DNA of 64,000 bases from Ecdyonurus torrentis (taxonomy: Eukaryota; Arthropoda; Insecta; Ephemeroptera; Heptageniidae): positions 2,600,513-2,664,512 of the forward strand of contig OX439133.1 in the NCBI GenBank assembly GCA_949318235.1, read 5' to 3'. The notes beneath the pieces were generated by a model. It made no database searches. It saw nothing but the letters and a program-made list of their open reading frames with translations, and was not told the DNA's origin. Position 1 is the first letter of the stretch, and every line of letters begins with the position of its first letter. A program made the translations under genes and the position numbers. Shown here piece after piece: positions 13,629-25,784 of this stretch.

Positions 13629-13636
13629 TATAAAAG
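13629..13636 (+). promoter_or_regulatory. TATA box of TRPA gene P1
   Basis: TATAAAAG inside CCCCTTATAAAAGTTCCCCC. The same context occurs at 56131 upstream of gene P2, and similarity between the copies covers about 13540-14250 and 56050-56740. That makes this the likely core promoter of the long transcript, initiating near 13655-13665 by normal TATA spacing. Confidence 0.65.
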
Positions 13637-13659
13637 TTCCCCCTTTGTAAGGTGAATTA

Positions 13660-14160
13660 AGGTAGTAACAACGGTCAGGTTTTTAACATCAGAGTCTTTA
13701 AACCAATCAGAGACACGGAAAATATACGAAAATTGCCGAAGATACCCGAGTCACGAAACAAACGCCAAACAAAGCTCTAATTCTTCAATTAAATATACTA
13801 ATCAGTTTTAAATTATTATTTTTAATTTAAATAACCATTTTCAATTTAAATTTAACATTTTACAGTTGAAATTTTCTATATTTTTTTGCGTCTTAAAAAT
13901 AATGTTCACTGATACCATCATATTTAAGTACTCTATATTTTCCTCTCCTTTTATTTTTTGGAGCATTGATTGCGACTTGGACAAAAAATCAATAATTTTA
14001 TTTTGAAGTGATGATCTTTAACGAAAGCATCAGACAAAAAATTGCGTGTTTGTGAAATATTTTTGTGTAAATTTGTGAGTTAAGTGTCGTCGTATTTATG
14101 TGAAGTGTGGCGAGTCTGAGATCTCCATCTTGGATTGACATATTGTACGTGGAAAACTTG
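13660..14160 (+). other. Non-coding leader exon of P1 (inferred)
   Basis: Within this stretch, 13925-14160 is almost identical to 56448-56663 upstream of P2, with roughly a handful of differences, while the coding exons of the two genes differ far more. It holds no long reading frame. A candidate donor, ACTTG then GTGAAT (P2: GTAAAT), ends the block at 14160. Exon 1 at 15903 begins with a splice acceptor, so a 5' untranslated exon is required upstream and this is the best candidate. Confidence 0.55.
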
Positions 14161-15902
14161 GTGAATATCAAAGTTATAAGTCGCATTTAACATTAATTTT
14201 ACTGGAGTTAGGTTTACAATGCAATTATAAGCTATGCAAAATATAACATGAAAATTTTTGTTTTATGAAGTACAAATAATCAAAATTCAAAACAATCAAA
14301 AATATGTTCATAATAATCTGCAATATATCACTATTTTCTAAAATTTTAATACAATTTTGAGTAAATTTACGATGAATTTTGCAAAATATAAATTTTTAAG
14401 CAAATTAAATGGGTAAGTGAGTTTTAAATATGATAAATATATAAGTTTTTAGCACGAAAAATTATTAAAATCTATAGATTGTTATTTATTCCTTTTTCTA
14501 AAAATTATAAAATTTTCTATTCTATGTATTAATTAAATAAATTTTTGTATAATTTATGCTATTTAAGCATAAATTTTGACGGATTAGAATATTATAAATA
14601 ATTATGCTATACAATAGTAACATTTATGCTATTTTTAACGTATATATATAATGTATACTATATTGTACATAACATTGAATACCCTTCCTTGCAAATTAAG
14701 AAATTTCTCCTTTTAAATTCATTTAAAAACATCCCCCCCCCCTCTCTCTCTTTTCTTCTTTTTATCTCTTCTTATCCATCATAAAATATAATACTTTTTT
14801 TTGAGTCCATTATTATTTCGTCTTTTTTTATTGCAATACAAATGCCCATGATAATGTCAATATATATATATATATATATTTTTTTTTTGGTTATTTTTTT
14901 CGAATTGTATGTTTGGGTTAGGTAATAGTAATCCAGACGTTTGCCAGGCCTAAACCTCAATTTTTCAACTGTATTTGTTAATTAAAGACGAATGTTTATT
15001 TATTATTATTACTTATTTTTTTATGTAATAGCATAGATTATATTACTGTTGCTTTCAATGAGGTAACAAGTTTATAAAGTATGGATGTTTTTTACTTTAT
15101 TTTTTTCTTAAAAGGCTCCCGGCGTCAAAAAATGAATAATAAACGTAAAACTCATGAGATAGGACCATTATTCATACATATATTATATCCTTCAACCCTT
15201 CTGTAGCCTCACAAACTGGGGTTGAAAAACTGTAAAGTGGGCAACTTTGGGAGTTCATGACGTCATCAATTCCAGATCTACAATAGAAATTGTAGCACGG
15301 GTTGCCTACTTTACAAGTTTTCTCCCTAGTTTGTAAGAGTACTGTAGGGTTAAGGCACAAAATATGTGTGTTTATAATAGTCCTGACTCATGATTTATCA
15401 GTGAGAGGAAATTATTTTAAAACCAAGGTTCTTTATTATTTTTTTTTTTGAAGAGTTTGAAAGGAAGGAAATAACTTTTTAAAGGAGTAGGGTACCAACT
15501 TCGGCCATTAGACTCAAACTTTTAATATCAAAAAAATCTGAAATTTTGCGCAATGATACTTCATCTTGAGACAATTTCAAATATATATAAAATTTGGGGG
15601 TGTAACCGTGCAAATTATTGTTATATGATGTTTTGAAATTTAAAACCATAAGGCCAAATGTTCATTTCAATATATTTTTGCTTTTTTGCGGGACGGTCAA
15701 ACATATTGAAATTTTTATCACGGCTAGGGGTGACCCTTAGCTACACAATGACACCAAATTTAGACCCAAAATACGTTCTAGTTTTTTAAATATAAGGTCA
15801 ATACCCTACTCCCTTTAGTTTGAAAAGAAAAGTAATAACTTTTTAAGTAAATTTAAAAACGATTGACTTCACATTTTTAAAATTTGTTTTCCCATATTTC
15901 AG
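14161..15902 (+). other. P1 first intron with two MITEs
   Basis: AT-rich sequence with GCATAAAT debris near 14550-14660. A small TIR element lies at about 15187-15352 (TTCAACCCTTCTGTAG to CTGTAGGGTTAA, with TGACGTCA at 15259). Family C copy 1 lies at 15484-15814. The intron closes with CCCATATTTCAG at 15902. Confidence 0.5.
15484..15814 (+). mobile_element. TIR element, family C, copy 1
   Basis: Ends GGAGTAGGGTACCAAC and ATACCCTACTCCC, about 330 bp. Other copies lie at 29312-29643 and 38157-38489. A conserved interior phrase reads ACCCTTAGCTACACAATGAC. Non-coding. Confidence 0.85.
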
Positions 15903-15960
15903 AGCAATGCTGTTGAGTTAGCTGTCTTATGACCCACATTTGAGTGTACACTACCCAACA

Positions 15961-16417
15961 ATGATGGTAACACTAGAAGAACAACGCAAGGAGTTGTACA
16001 ATGAGAAAATGTGCAGCCTGGAGTCGTGGCGTGAGATACAAGAATCACTTCAAATCAAAGACAAAAACTGTATGAAAGCCTACAAGCTGATCATAGAAGA
16101 AAAGATAAACAAAGACGTTGCTAACGTATGGTATATTTTACTTAGAATAATTAAATGTAATAATGAACCTAGTAAACAAAGGAGGTATATGGACAAGTTG
16201 ACCCATATTTTGAGTCAACCTGACTATAAGTTGAGTGTTAATCAAGTGTCTTGTTACATTGATGTGAGTAAATTGAAACTTAATGTAGATGGTGAATATG
16301 ATATACAAATGGTAGAGATGGTTTTTGATGATTTGGATAAAACTTTTTATAATGATGAAACTTTTAGTGCTATTAAGAAAGAAATTAAGTGTCATTATGA
16401 TGATAAATCAAGTAAAG
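15961..16417 (+). CDS. TRPA gene P1, exon 1: N-terminal domain of unknown family
   Basis: The exon begins after the acceptor TTTCAG at 15902 with about 58 nt of leader. Tandem ATGs at 15961/15964 start the frame (MMVTLEEQRKELYNEKMCSL), which stays open to a strong donor, AAAG then GTAAGA, at 16418. It encodes 152 residues plus one base. The product is charged and mostly helical by composition, with no signal peptide or membrane segment. I do not recognise the domain. The paralogous exon at 58430-58895 shares roughly half of its residues, including KMCSLESW, KNCMK and NVWYILLRII, so it is a real protein-coding exon. The donor leaves phase 1, whereas exon 2 needs phase 0, so either a small intervening exon is missed or this exon and exon 2 belong to different transcripts. 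Without splicing, the frame ends 7 codons into the intron. Confidence 0.8.
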
Positions 16418-16457
16418 GTAAGAATTTTTATATTTTATAGTATAGTGTTATATTATA

Positions 16458-16750
16458 GGGTCTATTCATAATGTTAAAGTCAAGTTAAATCTCTCAATAA
16501 CATGGGTGGCATAGGAAAAAAAATCATTTTTACAGTTTAAAAACACTATGCAATATTTTTGAGAGCATTGATGTTGTAAATAGGTTGAATTAGTATCTCA
16601 AGTATGTAAGAAAAATAATAATTACAAAAAATTAAACGATTTCCCATTTAAAATAGCCAAAAGTGAAGTTTGTCCTATGCTGAGCAATATTATTCACCAC
16701 TCCACTATGAACTTCAAGCGCATTAAATATGACATTATACGGATACACCC
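16458..16750 (-). mobile_element. MITE-A copy 7
   Basis: Reverse orientation, ending ATACACCC at 16750, with the family interior (GAGAGCATTGATGTTGTAAAT). It lies in P1 intron 1 just after exon 1. Confidence 0.75.
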
Positions 16751-16754
16751 TGTA

Positions 16755-16876
16755 GGTTAAATGCTCATGACGTCATATTTTATGCGCTTGGACACCATAC
16801 TGCAGTAATAAATAAAATTGCTCTGCATAGGACAAACTTCATTTTTTGAAATTTCTTTGGGAAATTGATTATTATT
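16755..16876 (+). mobile_element. MITE-A copy 8, cut by MITE-E
   Basis: Carries CATGACGTCATATTTTATGC and GCATAGGACAAACTTCATTT, then stops where MITE-E begins at AGAGCTGTAAAC. Confidence 0.7.
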
Positions 16877-17135
16877 AGAGCTGTAAACTTAAACCAGTTC
16901 GAGCACCCGCCTGGGCCAAAATTTTCGGGTGCTCGTTTTTTTGAAAATTATAAACCTGGGTTTCAAACTTTTAGCTCGAAAACGAGCTTTTTCGAGTTGA
17001 GCTCGTAAATGACTCGTGAAAAAAACGAGCTTTTGAAAATAAATCGAGATAAAGCACAACTTTTGAAGAAAGCAAAGAAAAAAATGTTTGTGATTTTTGT
17101 GTAAAATTTCATTTTTAATATTCTATCATACAATT
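16877..17135. mobile_element. MITE-E copy 2, partial
   Basis: Same terminus and CGAGCACCCG/GAGCTCG phrases as 4404-4926, but only about half of the element is left. Confidence 0.7.
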
Positions 17136-17288
17136 CTGAGCGTCACAAATTTTTATTTGACCCAATTCAATTTCAAAGATTTTTATTTTGCAAAAAAAAA
17201 AATAATAATAATAAAAAAAAATTAAAAATCATACATTTATACAGTCAGATGCATATACTATATAGGCATCTTTTCAATCATTTCAACG

Positions 17289-17336
<48 letters not shown>

Positions 17337-17397
17337 TTTACTTAGAAAATAGGTAATTTAATAATAAAATAAGCTAATAAAAAATTTGACCCAATTG

Positions 17398-17475
17398 GGA
17401 CGCGATTCAAAGATAGGCTAATTGTTAAACAGATCTGCCAAACAGGTTGCATATACGTCAGGATATTATTAAGTT
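17398..17475 (-). mobile_element. Short element Z, copy 2, beside the TTTA/TTAC array
   Basis: Reverse complement of copy 1: contains GATAGGCTAATTGTTAAACA and GGTTGCATATACGTCAGGAT. The long microsatellite begins about 25 bp away, on the same relative side as in copy 1. Confidence 0.6.
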
Positions 17476-17497
17476 TTAAATTATATTAAAGTAGGGA

Positions 17498-18268
<771 letters not shown>

Positions 18269-18916
18269 TAAACTTAATTACATATTTATTGATTGATTAC
18301 AGAGACAAAAATAAATACGCAATAATTATTCTAGCTCATTTTCAACATAATTTATTCAATAAATAATTAACTTTATGCTATAATGCATAAAAATTATGTT
18401 CCAAAATTAATAATATTATATTTTACAACATAAATATTTATGTTTTTGCAACATTTATTATGATATAAATACAGCATAAATTAATTAATTTATTCTTTCC
18501 TTGCAGTAATTTCCATTAAAGTTATTTGAAGATATCCCCACAATTCATATTTACAATATCTTAATATTTGACCATGATACGCATGCGCAGTTTATGATAT
18601 AAAAAACTATTGCGATGTATTTTATAATCTTTTCGCTGTTCACTTGTTCTGTATTTGGACTTGACGAAAAGTAAAATGTTTAAGTTTAGTATTTTGCCGC
18701 TAACTTATTTTAAATTTATTTTCAGATATAATATCTTGTTTTTATAAGACGATAAATAATTGTATATAAGAAAAATAATTTAATAATAGGTGCTTTATAT
18801 TGCAGGGATCTGAAACAGAGCTAGTTCCAAGACTGTCTATTATTTATATAAATATAGTATGCACATTTGTATAAAAAAATATGTAATTTATATGATTTAG
18901 TCATTCTGTCCTTATA
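18269..18916 (+). other. P1 intron, GCATAAAT-family debris
   Basis: 18300-18495 resembles the small GCATAAAT family (AATAATTATTCTAGCTCATT, then ATAATGCATAAAAATTATG). The rest is AT-rich with no recognised content. Confidence 0.45.
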
Positions 18917-19215
18917 GAATGTGCATTCGTGGAGTTGCGCTTTGACGCCATACTAGAGCAATGAATGGTGATTTAATGAGCAACATAGGAGTATTTTTTT
19001 TGTAGAATAATGTGTATTTTCTTTTTTTGTAGGTGTAATTTTTTTTCATTTTTTATTCACATACTTGAAATTTAATATAACCTATTAATAGAATCAATGC
19101 TCTCAAAAATATTACTAAGAATTTTAAACATCGACTCATTTTCCCCTATCAGCCCATGTTATTTAGTGCTCACAAATGGCGTCGATTTTAACATGAATAC
19201 AACCACCCTGTGTAC
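18917..19215 (+). mobile_element. MITE-A copy 9
   Basis: Internal family phrases (GCGCTTTGACGCCATACTAG, AATGCTCTCAAAAATATTAC, AATGGCGTCG) with worn ends. Confidence 0.65.
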
Positions 19216-19241
19216 TCTTGATAGAGTTTGTAATATTTTTA

Positions 19242-19524
19242 TTTACGCGCCAAAAGTAAGCAAGCAAACACTGAAATGCCATAATAATGCTATTCGTAAA
19301 CCTTGTTCTTCGCCCCTAAAATGAAGATCAGCTATGGTTATTCAAATGAATTGCGCATTTTTTGGTGCAAGAGAAACAGAGTTTACGAACATTTCTTTGC
19401 ATACGAGTGATCCAGTTTTTCGTAAAGTCCACTACAGCTGTTTTTATCCCCCCTCCATCTTTGATAACAACTTATACTTGTGTTTTGATGTAATATATAA
19501 AGTGCTTTGTTTAACTGCAAAAAC
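19242..19524 (+). promoter_or_regulatory. Candidate internal promoter and alternative first exon of P1
   Basis: Similarity to 61511-61669 in P2 is patchy but collinear: an exact ACGCGCCAAAAGTAAG at the left, a CCACTA...CTCCAT patch in the middle, and a GTAAGT donor at the right (19525; P2 at 61670). No acceptor is seen, so I read it as a first exon. Spliced to exon 2 it would put the ATG at 22451 (AAAATGGTG, a good start context) near the 5' end and solve the phase problem. CGCGCCAAAA matches the E2F consensus on the opposite strand. Confidence 0.45.
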
Positions 19525-20993
19525 GTAAGTGATGCATGTTTTTATAATGTATTAACTAATCATATATTATGACTATAATATACGTATTATCTAATGTAAG
19601 AATATCTAACTTTTATGTAGTATATTTTCCTAATTTAATTGTATATAGGAGCATTTTAGGCCATTAATATACAATACTTATGTGAAAGAGTTAGGTATAC
19701 AAAAGCAGACTTAAGAGATTTGTTGCATGGTTCATTTCTCACCTATTTAGTAAGAGAAAATGACTCTTACAGCATTAAATGTTGAATGTATGCTTTTGCA
19801 TCGGATGCTTTCATATTTTATAGTATAAATATATTATACAAGCCCGCATAATATACATAGAAAAAAAAAGGAAAATATTTTACGATGGGAGGGGTCCAGC
19901 CTATTATAATGAGCACGTATAAAAGGGGGAAAACTCCCCTTTGTACCCCTGCTCTTGCAGGCATGACGAGTTCAATCTCTCTCCCCCCCCCCCCCCGCTG
20001 CATTACTAAAATTAATGCATAATAATTATGTAATAATAAAAAACTAAAAATATTTTAGCAGAAAATGTATTGAATTTTAATAACTTTTAGGATATATAAA
20101 TTATTTAATGAATGTATGTTTTATACAACTCAGAAATATTTAATATGCTTTAAATAAAAAATTACAATGGAAGAGATTTGTTATTTTTATGATGAAAGAG
20201 AGAATTTTTAAGAAATTTAAATTTTTGTACGTCAAAAATATATTTTTTTACATATTATTTATTTCTCGTTTTTTTATTTTATATTTTTCGTGTATTTTTT
20301 ATTATTGATTTTTTTTTAGGATCTAAAAATTCTGGTAATTTAATAAAAAAATAGTTGAAATATACATTTTTCGGGAGATTTTAAATTTTTGTGACAATAT
20401 TGTGATATCTTAAAATATTGATTATTTCATAATCATTGAAAAAATATTGACTTTCCTTTTACGTCATCGATTAAAGTAAAAAAAAAAATTAAAAAAAAAA
20501 TTTTAAAAAAAGTTTTATATATTTTTTTTCTGATAACCTTGGCATCCAAACCTCTGTAAATTGATTTATAAATATAAAGTTGTCAACAATATAATTTTGG
20601 TTTTATTTATATATTTAAGCAAAATTGAAATATTATCCGCATTTTTTTTTCTTTTCTTTTTTTTTTTTTGTTCTTTTACTTTTTAAGATACTTTTAGTAC
20701 TGTACCGAAGATGTATGAAAAAAAATTAATCGTTTTAAATCAAATAATTGATAACATAAAATCTTATATTTTGGTCATATTTGCTTTTACTTTCATGATG
20801 TTTTTTATTTATAAAAATATATTTTTATTGAATATATGAATTATAAATAATTTAAATACATTTTATTAATTAATTATTATTCACACTAATATATGCTTTT
20901 AAAGATAACTATTGGTTTATGTTTTTACTTTAACTTTTAAATAAACAATTACTTTTTTTAAATTATTATTTTTAACTCCTTTAATTTCTTCTT

Positions 20994-20998
<5 letters not shown>
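19525..20998 (+). other. P1 intron, AT-rich
   Basis: A C run at 19984-19996 and many A/T homopolymers. No gene, RNA or transposon end recognised. Confidence 0.5.
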
Positions 20999-21072
<74 letters not shown>

Positions 21073-21087
21073 CTGTATGTAAGTATG

Positions 21088-21152
<65 letters not shown>
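20999..21152. repeat. (TA)n microsatellite, two blocks
   Basis: Blocks at 20999-21069 and 21093-21152 separated by a GTATGTAAGTATG spacer. Confidence 0.9.
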
Positions 21153-21156
<4 letters not shown>

Positions 21157-21246
21157 TTATTTATTTATTTTGTGCTGTATGTCTTTTAAAATAATGTGCG
21201 TGAAACAAAATTCAATTATTTCCTTTTCTTAGAGTAATTAAGTAAC

Positions 21247-21632
21247 TTAAGGCGGTAGGTGACCGACTGATATCTCGCAAACTAGGACGGTTGCGAATAA
21301 TAATAATCACACAAAGTAAAGAAGAAATGTTACTTAAAAATTTAGTTATGTCAAACATGTGAAAACACGATCAAATATTTAAGTTATTACACTTTAAAGA
21401 TAACATGTAAATGTGGAAATTTAAAATTGAGACAAATTAGAGACTTTTTTACAATTAAAAATATCATTAAAATTTTTTGGGGTATAAAAAAATATATTTT
21501 ATACTTACTTGATTTTATTTGAAAATTTAGTGTTGGTTTTATTGCAATTAAATCATGTACAAAAAATTATTGTGAAAAAATAGTTCTTCTGTTAGTGATT
21601 TCCGGTCCAAGTCGGTCCCCCACCGCCTTAAT
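21247..21632. mobile_element. TIR element, family F
   Basis: Ends TTAAGGCGGTAGGTGACCGA and CGGTCCCCCACCGCCTTAA. About 385 bp, non-coding. A fragment recurs at 63115-63220 after P2 exon 2. Confidence 0.8.
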
Positions 21633-21747
21633 GCATAAAATATCTCATAATAGAATAAAGATTACTATATAAGAACAATTGTACTGTTATTGATATTGAA
21701 ATTGTGGAGTACGTATAGCATAGATTATGCTGTATTGAACAAATAGA

Positions 21748-22296
21748 CAACTTGCATGCCGTTTTTTTATAGTCTTAAAAAATTCTTTAGGAAAAATGAA
21801 TAATATTGGTGTACATAAAACTTCTTGAAAACTGCTCCTTCATACTTAAAATAATTGTTGAAATTCAAATCTTATTTGAAGTAAAGACGGTGGCCATTAC
21901 GCCGAAAGACGGTTCGCGTTTCTTTTTTTTTTTCTTAATTGTTGAAATCGTTCGAACAAGTTCGCAGCAACTGGAATTTTTTTTTTCAGTGGCCGATTGT
22001 TTTTTAAAAATCTGATATTTCTCCAACAGCTTTTTTAAAAATTTCGACTGTTGAAAAAAATTGTTTAGTTGCTGCGAACTCGTTTGAACGATTTCAACAA
22101 TTAAAAAAACAAAAGAAACTCGAACCGTCTTTCGGCGTAATGGCCACCGTCTTTACTTCAAATAAAATTTGAATTTCAACAATTATTTTAAGTATGAAGG
22201 AGCATTTTTCAAGAAGTTTTACATACACCAATATTATTCATTTTTCCTAAAGAATGTTTTTAGACTATAAAAAAACGGCATGCAAGTTGTCTATTG
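21748..22296. mobile_element. Long foldback (hairpin) element
   Basis: Two arms of about 270 bp are near-perfect reverse complements meeting near 22020. They carry ACGGTGGCCATTACGCCGAA and its complement, and outer ends CAACTTGCATGCCG / CGGCATGCAAGTTG. It lies about 150 bp before P1 exon 2, so it would form a very large hairpin in the pre-mRNA. Confidence 0.85.
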
Positions 22297-22447
22297 TGCT
22301 AAAATTGAACGAGCACAATTATTATAATAAATCTTAATTTTTGTTCTTGATTTTACACCATAAATTAAAAGCTAATAATTCACTATAATAATCGCACTAA
22401 TTCTGTCAATTAATTACCGATTTATTTACTGTTGTTATGTTTTACAG

Positions 22448-22630
22448 AAAATGGTGTCGCTGGTCAGTCAGGTCCTCAAGTGGGAGGAGCCACATCTGCA
22501 GCTACAGAAAATATTTGGCGTTGTTGTGCACAGCAGTGAGGCCGAGTGTCTGAAGCAGTTAGTGACGTCAGCGGAGAACGTGGTGGAGGACCACGAGCTG
22601 GAGAAATGTGTGAAGAATTATGTTCGTAGG
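22448..22630 (+). CDS. TRPA gene P1, exon 2
   Basis: Acceptor TTTACAG at 22447; donor AGG then GTGAGA at 22631; 61 codons, phase 0 at both ends, with an ATG as second codon (22451). The frame reads MVSLVSQVLKWEEPHLQLQ onward and is confirmed by the paralogous exon at 62923-63099: the stretch FGVVVHSSEAECLKQLVTSA is identical, and differences such as CCA/CCT and CAG/CAA fall on third positions of this frame. The alternative frame expected from exon 1 hits a TGA at the same place in both genes. Function is unassigned; the helical segment precedes the ankyrin repeats and may be a degenerate repeat. The ATG could start a short isoform of about 1007 residues. Confidence 0.85.
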
Positions 22631-22904
22631 GTGAGAAAAAAAGCTATAAAATTATTATTTTTTTTATTAACTTTTCAAACAACGCAATTTTTGTAGTAAT
22701 TTGTATTAAAATGTGAATTTTTTTAAAGAAAATAAATTAATATTTAATAATTACGTACCTAAGAAAAGCTCATAAGTAAATGGTCGAAATGCTATAAGTG
22801 ATAGCAGTGCCGTTAAATTTATATTCACGGAACACTTGTGAATAAAGCTAAAGATATTCAATTTGGCAACTCTGCTGGCAATTAACTTTGCATTTTTACC
22901 ATTT

Positions 22905-22985
22905 TTGCATTACTTAATCATCCTGTTATTCGTAGCTTTTTGCATTTAAAATAGCACAGGTTTTTCTGCTTATTTTATAATAAGT
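22905..22985 (+). pseudogene. Relic of TRPA exon 4 inside P1 intron 2
   Basis: About 74 bp match 27126-27199 of exon 4 (the pre-S1 to S1 segment) at close to 88 percent. The relic reads LLNHPVIRSFLHLK, then a stop where exon 4 has tryptophan (TGG to TAG), then HRFFCLFY. Six of the eight codon differences over this core are silent, so the parent diverged as a working gene before this piece died. It points to a further TRPA paralog now lost here. Confidence 0.8.
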
Positions 22986-23187
22986 GCATCGTTTTTAATG
23001 AGTAATTTTAAAGAATGTTAAGTGTACCAAATCACTATACTAAAATATGTTTCCCGAATTAAGTTTTTCAAATCTATAATATAAAAAGGAGGTGTCATCG
23101 ACACAACTTTAACTTTTTTTCACTATACAACCTTACTCGGTATTTATCGCATGATGGTTCAAATACATTTTTTATATATATTTATTA
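22986..23187 (+). other. P1 intron 2, unremarkable
   Basis: AT-rich intron sequence between the relic exon and a MITE-B; nothing recognised. Confidence 0.4.
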
Positions 23188-24403
23188 AAGATATAGACCA
23201 TGATACCATAAGAGAGAAAAACATAAGCATTTATATTATAAAACACTTGATGGGACTTACATATATAACATAAGTTTTCTCAAAACCCAACTAAAGCCTC
23301 GAAGTAGTGATCAGAAATTTCAATTTATGTAACCCGTACAACTTTTTCATACTAATTTTTGCATGTTTCTGACGTCATAAACATGAATGGTCACTTAAAT
23401 TACATAATACTTTACAGTATTTTGACGCTTTTTCGTGGAGCTACATTAACATTCTAGTAAAAATTGTCAACAGATTTGAAGATCCCATTACGTGTTTATT
23501 TATTAAAAAGCACGTATCGATGTTTACCCGTCGTAGTGAACGCAATACTTTTTACAAATTTTCTCTCAAAATGAACGATCTGTGTTTGGCGCTTCTACGC
23601 GTTTTTAACATGAGAACTAGGTGTGGGAACTTGGAATTTGTAAAGTGTAGATCGTTCATTTTTCATAAATTTTGCAAAGTGTAGTACAAAGTGTAGTACA
23701 CTTAAGTCCCTCGTAAATGTAACATCAAAGACGATCCCGCTTTTAAGGAAAAAGGTAGAAATGCGTAGTCAGTTAAGAGCAGCGTTGCCACCTGCTCTTT
23801 TCTTGCTTTTGCTAAGTGAGAAAGTGATTGACATCTCACTTCATTATTTTTACTCTTCTTTGTATTCGCGAGCATGAAAACAACATAACAAATCTAAATT
23901 ACTTAAGTGAAAAAAGCTTTTAAGACACAATAGCAAAATATTTCGTGTCTTTTACAAATAATATGCAGGTTTTGTTATCTGAAATGACGTGTCAATCACT
24001 TTCTCACTTAGCAAAAGCAAGAAAAGTGCAGGTGGCAACGCTGATCTTACCTGACTACGCAATTAAATAATAATAATAAAAATATATATAATACAAAAAA
24101 AAAAAAAAAAAAAAAAAAAAATGAAATGTGCTGATTTTGTTTTTATATACTGTTGTAATATGGTTTATGCTTACTAACAATTTTTTATATTATGTTGATT
24201 AAGCACCCACCGATAAGACTTCATTGTCTTGGTGGGACTTATGTATGTACTATTATTTTTATTAATAAAAAAAAAAAAAAAATTCTACCCTTTTCCTTAA
24301 AAAGCTGCATCGTCTTTGATGTTACATTTACGAGGGAATTAAGTGTACGTTCACTTCGACGGGTAAGCATCAATATATTGTTTTATGTGGTCTATGGCCA
24401 TAA
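23188..24403. mobile_element. MITE-B copy with at least two nested TIR elements
   Basis: The left B part (23188-23523) has CTTGATGGGACTTACAT and CTGACGTCATAAACATGA. The closing end is at about 24372-24403 (TTGTTTTATGTGGTCTATGG). Between them an outer element has ends TTTACCCGTCGTAGTGAACG / CGTTCACTTCGACGGGTAA. Within that, a smaller element at 23764-24066 has TGCGTAGTCAG ends and a TTGCCACCTGC arm pair. The segment 24170-24250 also recurs inverted at 29765-29890. Confidence 0.7.
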
Positions 24404-24528
24404 CCAAGAAATATTAATTTGCAAATCTATCTTATGCTGTATGTATACACCTGAAAGTACGGTTGTTCATTAGTTGTATATAAGACAATAATAAAACGAT
24501 ATAATAAATAAAATATATTATATTACAG

Positions 24529-24663
24529 CAAAGTGCATCTTGTCGCCTGGATATTCTCCGAGATCTTGCTGTCAGACTGGGAGATGTGGAGCATTTAGCT
24601 CAACTACTCAACTTTGCAAATCAACTGCAAATGGATCATCTTTTGAAGACAACTTTACATTTG
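24529..24663 (+). CDS. TRPA gene P1, exon 3
   Basis: Acceptor ATTACAG at 24528; donor TTG then GTAGCT at 24664; 45 codons in phase 0, joining exon 2 and exon 4 in frame. It reads QSASCRLDILRDLAVRLGDV and then EHLAQLLNFANQLQMDHLLK. The helix-turn-helix rhythm, with two leucine-rich helices, fits an ankyrin-like or capping repeat ahead of the exon 4 repeats. The P2 equivalent should lie beyond the right edge. Confidence 0.75.
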
Positions 24664-24954
24664 GTAGCTATATAAACTATATTCTAAAATATGAAGATTT
24701 TATGTTGCAAATATATATTAAGTTCTTTGAAGGAGCATATTAAATTTTTATTTAAAAAAATAAAATTAAAGTATTTTTCTCGTTCATTGCAGTATAGGAA
24801 TTAATAGGTTCAAAAAATTTTGTAGCATTTTTTTTGTATTGACAAATTTTTTTTTTTAGATCAGTTTTCACATTATACACTGTTAGCAATAGCATATTAA
24901 CCTTCTGAACATTTTTAAGGTTTTATTTTTATTTTTTACTTATTAGTGAATTGG
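24664..24954 (+). other. P1 intron 3, AT-rich
   Basis: No recognised content; several T runs. Confidence 0.4.
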
Positions 24955-25221
24955 TGATGTGTTGTTGCACGATGTATGTTAACATTCATTCCATGACGAC
25001 GCACAGCATTCGGGAGGTGCATGATTGATGTGATTGCACCGACCAGCCTGACTAGATGTTTCTACGGTTTCTCTAGGCTGTCATGGTGAATGCCAGGCTG
25101 TGTACTTAGACCGTGGCCGGCCCGTGTGTGCTTTTTTATTAATTGGAAAGTCTTTACCTGTCGATAAGACAATGTCTTGACTGGGACTGGGATTGGTGTA
25201 GCACGATAACACAATATGGCA

Positions 25222-25247
<26 letters not shown>
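24955..25247 (+). mobile_element. tRNA-derived SINE, headless copy with poly-A tail
   Basis: Shares about 180 bp with the body of the SINE at 9032 (ACGACGCACAGCATTCGGGA, CCGTGGCCGGCCCGT). It lacks the tRNA head and ends with CACGATAACACAATATGGCA, AGC and about 34 A. This is a typical 5'-truncated retroposition, here within P1 intron 3. Confidence 0.8.
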
Positions 25248-25261
<14 letters not shown>

Positions 25262-25483
25262 AGATTTAATATTGCTTTAATATTCTTTGTTAGAAATTGA
25301 ATATTTTAACTCAGCAATTTAGCATTAAAAACCATTTATAAGGCACACAATAATATTAAATTTATTTAACAGTACAACTAATTTTTAATAATATTTTTAT
25401 AACTATGATATTGATATTTTAATATAGTTTAAAGTTTATGTATTTTATGACAGTAATTATAAAGTGTATGCATTCACGTTAAA

Positions 25484-25735
25484 GTTTATGCCGGTATAGA
25501 AAAATATCACATTTTACCAGTTTAAAAATACTAAGAAATATTTTTGAGAGCATAGACATTGTTAACAAATTGAATTTGTATGTCAAGTATGTGAAATTTT
25601 TAAAAACCACAAAAAAATAAGTGATTTCTCTAAAAAAAATGGCTAAAAATGATGTTAATCCCACACTGAGTAATGATTTTCATAACTTCAGTATGGAATC
25701 CAAGCGCATTAAATATGACGTCATCTGAATACACC
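25484..25735 (-). mobile_element. MITE-A copy 10
   Basis: Reverse orientation, ending ATATGACGTCATCTGAATAC then CACCCTATA. It sits 50 bp before exon 4. Confidence 0.75.
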
Positions 25736-25784
25736 CTATAAAACTTAACCATACCTCAATATTAATTATAATTTATTATTTCAG

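Noticed and set aside
22448..22540. Alternative frame of TRPA exon 2 (NGVAGQSGPQVGG...)
   Set aside because: Stops at the same TGA in both copies, and the silent-site pattern supports the other frame. It would be used only if exon 1 joined exon 2 directly.
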